Assembly: GCF_009741825.1 (NCBI RefSeq)
Contig: NZ_WPCA01000010.1
Span: 1-34,751, forward strand
Source: Halapricum sp. CBA1109
GTDB taxonomy: Archaea; Halobacteriota; Halobacteria; Halobacteriales; Haloarculaceae
Direction of reading: 5' to 3'
Length of the DNA stretch: 34,751 nt
The notes under the pieces were generated by a model, which was not told the DNA's origin, searched no databases, and saw only the letters and a program-made list of their open reading frames with translations. The position numbers and the translations under genes are program-made. Shown in pieces: positions 31,587 to 34,751 of this stretch; position 1 is the stretch's first letter; each line of letters opens with the position of its first letter.

Positions 31587-33371
31587 ATGGCAGGCGAACA
31601 GCTCGCGTTGACGGTACTGATGGGGCTTCTCCTCGTCGGCGTGGCTGCGCTTCTCACCCGGATCGAAGACTGGCAAGCGTACACACCGTTCGGCGGTGGG
31701 TCGGTCACGGGGGAGGAAACCAGCTACGGCCACAGCGAGAAGCCGGGCGGCGTGATCCGCTGGCTCACGACGGTCGACCACAAGGACATCGGCATCCTCT
31801 ACGGGGCGTACGCGCTCGTCGCGTTCGCCGTCGGTGGCATTATGGTGATGATTATGCGGCTGGAACTGCTCTTCCCCGCGGAGGACTTCATCACGACGGG
31901 GTTCTACAACTCCCTGTTGACCAGCCACGGGATCACGATGTTGTTCCTGTTCGGGACGCCGATAATCGCGGCGTTCGGGAACTACTTCGTCCCGCTTTTG
32001 ATCGGCGCTGACGATATGGCGTTCCCGCGGATCAACGCCATCGCGTTCTGGCTGCTCCCGCCGGGGGCGCTGCTGGTTTGGGGCGGCTTCCTCATCCCCG
32101 GTATCGCGCCGGCACAGACCTCCTGGACGATGTACGCGCCGCTGTCGGTCGAACAGACCCACCTCGGCGCCGACCTGATGATCATCGGGCTTCACCTCAC
32201 CGGCGTCTCGGCGACGATGGGGGCGATAAACTTCATCGCGACCATCTTCACCGAACGGGCCGACGACGTCTCGTGGGCGAACCTCGACATCTTCTCGTGG
32301 ACGATGCTCACCCAGTCGGGACTGATCCTGTTCGCCTTCCCGCTTCTGGGGAGCGCGCTGGTGATGCTGTTGCTCGACCGGAACCTCGGGACGCTCTTCT
32401 TCGCCGTCGAAGGGGGGAGCCCGATACTCTGGCAACACCTGTTCTGGTTCTTCGGCCACCCCGAAGTGTACATCCTCGTGTTGCCGCCGATGGGGCTGGT
32501 CAGCTACATCATCCCGCGATTCGCGGGCCGGAAGCTGTTCGGGTTCAAGTTCGTCGTCTACTCGACGCTGGCCATTGGCGTCCTGAGTTTCGGCGTCTGG
32601 GCCCACCACATGTTCACGACCGGGCTCGACCCGCGACTGCAGGCCTCGTTCATGGCAGTCTCGTTGGCTATCGCGATACCATCCGCGGTGAAGACGTTCA
32701 ACTGGATCACCACGATGTGGAACGGGAAGATCAAGCTGGCGACGCCGATGCTGTTCTGTATCGGCTTCGTCGCGAACTTCATCATCGGCGGCGTGACCGG
32801 CGTCTTCCTCGCGGCGGTTCCCGTCGACCGACTGCTGCACGACACCTACTACGTCGTCGGTCACTTCCACTACGTTATTATGGGGGCCATCGCGTTCGCC
32901 ATCTTCGCGGGCATCTACTACTGGTTCCCCATCTACACCGGCCGGATGTACCAGAAGTCCCTCGCGAAGATGCACTTCTGGCTGACGATGATCGGGACCA
33001 ACCTGACGTTCTTCGGGATGTTGATCCTCGGGTACCTCGGGATGCCCCGCCGGTACGCGACCTACAACATCACCATCGGTCCCATCGACGCCATCACGCT
33101 GCTCCACCAGCTAGCGACCGTCGGCGCGGTGGTCCTGCTGATCGGGCAGATCATCTTCGTCTGGAACATCGTCTCCTCGTGGCGCGAGGGCCGCCGCGTC
33201 GAGAACGGTGACCCGTGGAACCTCAAAGACGACGACCTCTACAGCCGCGAGTTCCACTGGTTCGACGAGCGACTCGACGACGACCTGGCGCTCGCAGACG
33301 GCGGCGACGAGGACAAAGCGATGACGGACGGCGGTGAGGAATCCACGGATGTGGATTCCGAACGACAGTAG
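31587..33371 (+). CDS. Heme-copper oxidase subunit I (cytochrome c oxidase type)
   Basis: A 594-residue membrane protein with about twelve spans, the catalytic subunit of an aa3-type terminal oxidase that reduces O2 and pumps protons. Heme and copper ligands are all visible: His114 (low-spin heme, SHGITMLF), His291 with the cross-linking Tyr295 (FGHPEVYI), His340 and His341 (AHHMFTTG), His426 and His428 (GHFHYV). The HPEVY form marks an A-type oxidase. Residues 540-594 are an acidic cytoplasmic tail, and about the last ten plus the stop codon come from the palindromic array that begins at 33338. Subunit II is not in this window. Small membrane proteins flank it. Confidence 0.96.
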   Translation: MAGEQLALTVLMGLLLVGVAALLTRIEDWQAYTPFGGGSVTGEETSYGHSEKPGGVIRWLTTVDHKDIGILYGAYALVAFAVGGIMVMIMRLELLFPAEDFITTGFYNSLLTSHGITMLFLFGTPIIAAFGNYFVPLLIGADDMAFPRINAIAFWLLPPGALLVWGGFLIPGIAPAQTSWTMYAPLSVEQTHLGADLMIIGLHLTGVSATMGAINFIATIFTERADDVSWANLDIFSWTMLTQSGLILFAFPLLGSALVMLLLDRNLGTLFFAVEGGSPILWQHLFWFFGHPEVYILVLPPMGLVSYIIPRFAGRKLFGFKFVVYSTLAIGVLSFGVWAHHMFTTGLDPRLQASFMAVSLAIAIPSAVKTFNWITTMWNGKIKLATPMLFCIGFVANFIIGGVTGVFLAAVPVDRLLHDTYYVVGHFHYVIMGAIAFAIFAGIYYWFPIYTGRMYQKSLAKMHFWLTMIGTNLTFFGMLILGYLGMPRRYATYNITIGPIDAITLLHQLATVGAVVLLIGQIIFVWNIVSSWREGRRVENGDPWNLKDDDLYSREFHWFDERLDDDLALADGGDEDKAMTDGGEESTDVDSERQ

Positions 33372-33553
33372 CCCAGCGGGCTACTGGAAGTCGAGAATTG
33401 CGGTTTGATTCTCGAACCGAGGCGGTCCGCTGACGCGGACTCCGAACGACGATAGACACAGTCTATCGGAATCGAGGAATCCACGGACGTGGATTTCGAA
33501 CGACAGTAGCCCGGCGGGCTACTGGAAGTCGAGAATTGCGGTTTGATTCTCGA
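33338..33553. repeat. Array of eight hairpins in two near-identical units
   Basis: Unit A (33338-33416) and unit A' (33476-33554) are 79 bases long and differ at three positions. Each has three hairpins: GGAATCCAC/GTGGATTCC, CAGTAGCCC/GGGCTACTG (9-bp arms, 3-base loop) and TCGAGAAT/ATTCTCGA. Two more hairpins lie between: GTCCGC/GCGGAC (33425-33440) and CGATAGAC/GTCTATCG (33450-33468). The linker CGAACGAC recurs three times before a hairpin. Period 138 bases. The array overlaps the 3' end of the oxidase gene and ends just before the promoter of the next gene. Confidence 0.8.
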
Positions 33554-33570
33554 AACGATTGGCGGCACCT

Positions 33571-33577
33571 TTTTATA
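33571..33577 (+). promoter_or_regulatory. TATA-like box after the hairpin array
   Basis: TTTTATA lies about 56 bases before the ATG at 33633 and would give a short 5' leader. A weaker CTATTACA at 33597-33604 fits a leaderless start better. Either one serves the membrane/HTH gene. Confidence 0.4.
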
Positions 33578-33632
33578 CAAGCGATCCGGACAGCAACTAT
33601 TACACTTCTCGCGCGCAAACAGCGCTCTACCG

Positions 33633-34304
33633 ATGTTCGCAGACGCTGTAGAGGCGATCAGCCGACGCCTCTCTTCCGGGAGCCTGCTCGGGTGGGTGGT
33701 GACGCTGGTCGCGGTGTACGTCATCACGGATAGCGTCCTCGCCACCGCTGGGGCGGCCGCGGGGGTCGCGCTGGTGTCGGCACTCGACGTTGCCGAGGTA
33801 GCGTACGGCGTCGACCAGCGGTGGACGAAGGCGGTGTTCGGCGCGGTGGTCGTCGGGGCGAGTGCGGTGTGGTTCCTCGCGAGCACCGGCGAGACGGGCG
33901 TTGCCCGGGTACTTCCTGTGTTCGGGGTTGCTGCGGGGGGCTGGATACTGCTCGACGCTCGCGCCGACTTCAGCGACGGGCGAGGTGCGACGGGCGGCGA
34001 CGAGTGGGACCCCGACGCCGGGGAGGCGATGCTCGCGATGCAACACACCAGTCTGGTCGCCCGGACGCTGCGGGACGGGCCGAAGACGGTCCCGGAGATA
34101 GCCGCGGCGTGTGACCTCACGGAGTCACGTGTCCGTGAGGCACTGGCGATAGCCTGCGAGGACGATACGGTCTACCGGGTCGCGGTAGACCCGCCGACGT
34201 ACGCACTCGACGAGCGGAAGGTTGGAGTCAGTGGGTTTCTGGGGGTGGCGGCACGCGGCACGCGTCGCCTCGTATCCCGACTCGCTCGCCCTTTCGGTCG
34301 GTGA
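33633..34304 (+). CDS. Membrane protein with C-terminal helix-turn-helix
   Basis: A 223-residue protein. Hydrophobic segments occur at about 18-50 (LGWVVTLVAVYVITDSVLAT, AGAAAGVALVSALDVAEVA), 64-82 (AVFGAVVVGASAVWFLAS) and 90-107 (VLPVFGVAAGGWILLDA). The C-terminal half has a winged-helix-like domain (TSLVARTLRDGPKTVPEIAA, ACDLTESRVREALAIACEDD, TVYRVAVDPPTYALD) and a basic tail (GTRRLVSRLARPFGR). A membrane-bound regulator is a reasonable reading. The ATG at 33633 was chosen over a TTG-initiated frame at 33543 that would start within the hairpin array. It may regulate the adjacent oxidase genes, but that is inference from position. Confidence 0.8.
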   Translation: MFADAVEAISRRLSSGSLLGWVVTLVAVYVITDSVLATAGAAAGVALVSALDVAEVAYGVDQRWTKAVFGAVVVGASAVWFLASTGETGVARVLPVFGVAAGGWILLDARADFSDGRGATGGDEWDPDAGEAMLAMQHTSLVARTLRDGPKTVPEIAAACDLTESRVREALAIACEDDTVYRVAVDPPTYALDERKVGVSGFLGVAARGTRRLVSRLARPFGR

Positions 34305-34305
34305 C

Positions 34306-34392
34306 TCACCCGATTACGAGCGCGAACCCGGCCACGAACATCAGCAGCGCGACGCCGGCGAGAACGACGAAGAGCAGTTCCTTGTCGGACAT
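34306..34392 (-). CDS. 28-residue single-span membrane microprotein
   Basis: A complete ORF of 29 codons: MSDKELLFVVLAGVALLMFV, then AGFALVIG-stop. The short polar N-terminus and one ~23-residue membrane helix resemble single-helix accessory subunits of oxidases (such as subunit IIa of ba3 oxidase or CydX of bd oxidase), but the similarity is of form only. A TATA-like GCTTTTCACC (34413-34422) lies 21-30 bases upstream on the minus strand. It is convergent with the preceding gene (one base apart) and divergent from the next. Location in an oxidase locus makes a minor-subunit role worth testing. Confidence 0.55.
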   Translation of the reverse strand: MSDKELLFVVLAGVALLMFVAGFALVIG

Positions 34393-34451
34393 ACGTCGGC
34401 GTACGGACCCGAGGTGAAAAGCCTAATCGGTCCCGGCACGTAGGGATGACA

Positions 34452-34724
34452 ATGAGCACGCAGACGTCGACAGTTGGCTGGGAGGGACGGCGCGTCGTCT
34501 ACGCTATCTACGCGGGTGTCGTCGGCATCGCGGCGTTGATGGGATTCGTCATCGGCCTGATACAACCGGAGAACCTCGACCCGGAACTGTTCGGTGTGAT
34601 CCAGCTGCCGCCGACGCCCGTCGGGATGGTCGTCTTTGGCGTCGTCTACGTCGGTCTGGGTGTCGGTATCCTGTTGTTGGCAGTCGCCGTCGTCGCCGAC
34701 CGTTTCGACGACGCCGCGAAGTAA
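34452..34724 (+). CDS. Two-span membrane protein near the oxidase locus (DUF7520-like)
   Basis: A 90-residue protein with two spans (RRVVYAIYAGVVGIAALMGF, then VGMVVFGVVYVGLGVGILLL) joined by a short loop with LIQPENLDPELFGVIQLPPT. The end DRFDDAAK is acidic. I recall the family as DUF7520, unverified. Two in-frame ATGs exist (34446 and 34452). The CCTAATCGG box at 34422-34429 is 23-30 bases before 34452, so that one is preferred. Function is unknown. The last 27 bases of the window hold nothing that I can support. Confidence 0.78.
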   Translation: MSTQTSTVGWEGRRVVYAIYAGVVGIAALMGFVIGLIQPENLDPELFGVIQLPPTPVGMVVFGVVYVGLGVGILLLAVAVVADRFDDAAK

Positions 34725-34751
34725 TTCATAGTGTTTCTTGTCGGTCATTTC

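Noticed and set aside
31551-33107. 518-codon open frame on the minus strand
   Set aside because: It is antisense to oxidase subunit I, with Asp/Arg-rich shadow composition.
33338-33553. CRISPR array
   Set aside because: There are only two unit copies, the repeats are long and palindromic with a 138-base period, spacers are not unique 30-40-mers, and there are no cas genes.
34341-34748. Minus-strand ORF starting near the window end
   Set aside because: It overlaps the two-span membrane protein gene completely and is hydrophilic and low-complexity; most likely a shadow.
1-34751. tRNA, rRNA or transposase genes
   Set aside because: I looked in the larger gaps (13329-13544, 14776-15057, 22318-22634, 27895-28112, 33372-33632) and saw no cloverleaf, rRNA sequence or transposase-like protein. 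A tRNAscan or Rfam run would be decisive.

Overview
The window is haloarchaeal (class Halobacteria) chromosome. It is GC-rich and its proteins are very acidic. Most first genes lack a Shine-Dalgarno site and instead have a TATA-like box about 25-35 bases before the start codon, the usual sign of leaderless transcripts. Secreted proteins carry twin-arginine signals, and the gene set is archaeal (PsmA, Rpp30/Pop5 RNase P proteins, SBDS, PyrB/PyrI). A Haloarcula/Halomicrobium-like origin is possible, but I cannot confirm a genus.

Layout. 1-4.2 kb: a KaiC/RadA-like protein without a P-loop, pyrBI, a 24-residue membrane microprotein, a TIM-barrel glycosidase-like protein and a Nudix hydrolase. 4.0-7.3 kb: an RNA-processing/proteasome operon (SH3-like small protein, COG1325 RNA-binding protein, rnp3, methyltransferase, rnp2, psmA). 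7.3-10.6 kb: a frameshifted ribbon-helix-helix-like gene, a DUF4397 lipoprotein, a winged-helix/membrane-protein pair and SBDS. 10.6-13.3 kb: a secreted multidomain alpha-amylase. 13.5-20.8 kb: the branched-chain amino acid cluster leuA, ilvB, ilvN, ilvC, a small gene, leuC, leuD. 20.9-22.3 kb: a Tat-exported protein with three cysteine-bearing repeats. 22.6-25.2 kb: cbiX, a SHOCT membrane protein and a DR2241-type Fe-S protein. 25.2-27.4 kb (minus strand): a membrane protein, a Trm112-like protein and purA. 27.6-30.6 kb: a winged-helix regulator and a long coiled-coil protein. 30.7-34.7 kb: a heme-copper oxidase subunit I locus with several small membrane proteins.

Most notable signals. (1) Before ilvB is a candidate attenuation leader: a TATA box, a 27-codon ORF ending SLLLRSGIVGAL-stop with several rare-looking branched-chain codons, mutually exclusive stems, and a GC-rich hairpin that contains the stop codon. 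I know of no established attenuator of this type in haloarchaea. (2) After the oxidase gene is an array of eight consecutive hairpins (33338-33553) made of two nearly identical 79-bp units; the first supplies the last residues and stop codon of the oxidase. (3) A 48-bp double palindrome, a multiple of three, sits in frame inside cbiX. (4) Two copies of a dispersed element that looks like a bidirectional terminator lie beside minus-strand gene ends (7-94 and 28021-28110).

Data quality. Five genes (7.3-8.1 kb gene, ilvB, the small gene before leuC, purA, the 28.1-30.6 kb gene) are broken by a total of eight apparent single-base losses, all of the same sign, and the leuA start has a possible extra C. 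Essential genes are among them, so uncorrected sequencing deletions are more likely than real pseudogenes. I report each as one gene and mark the break.
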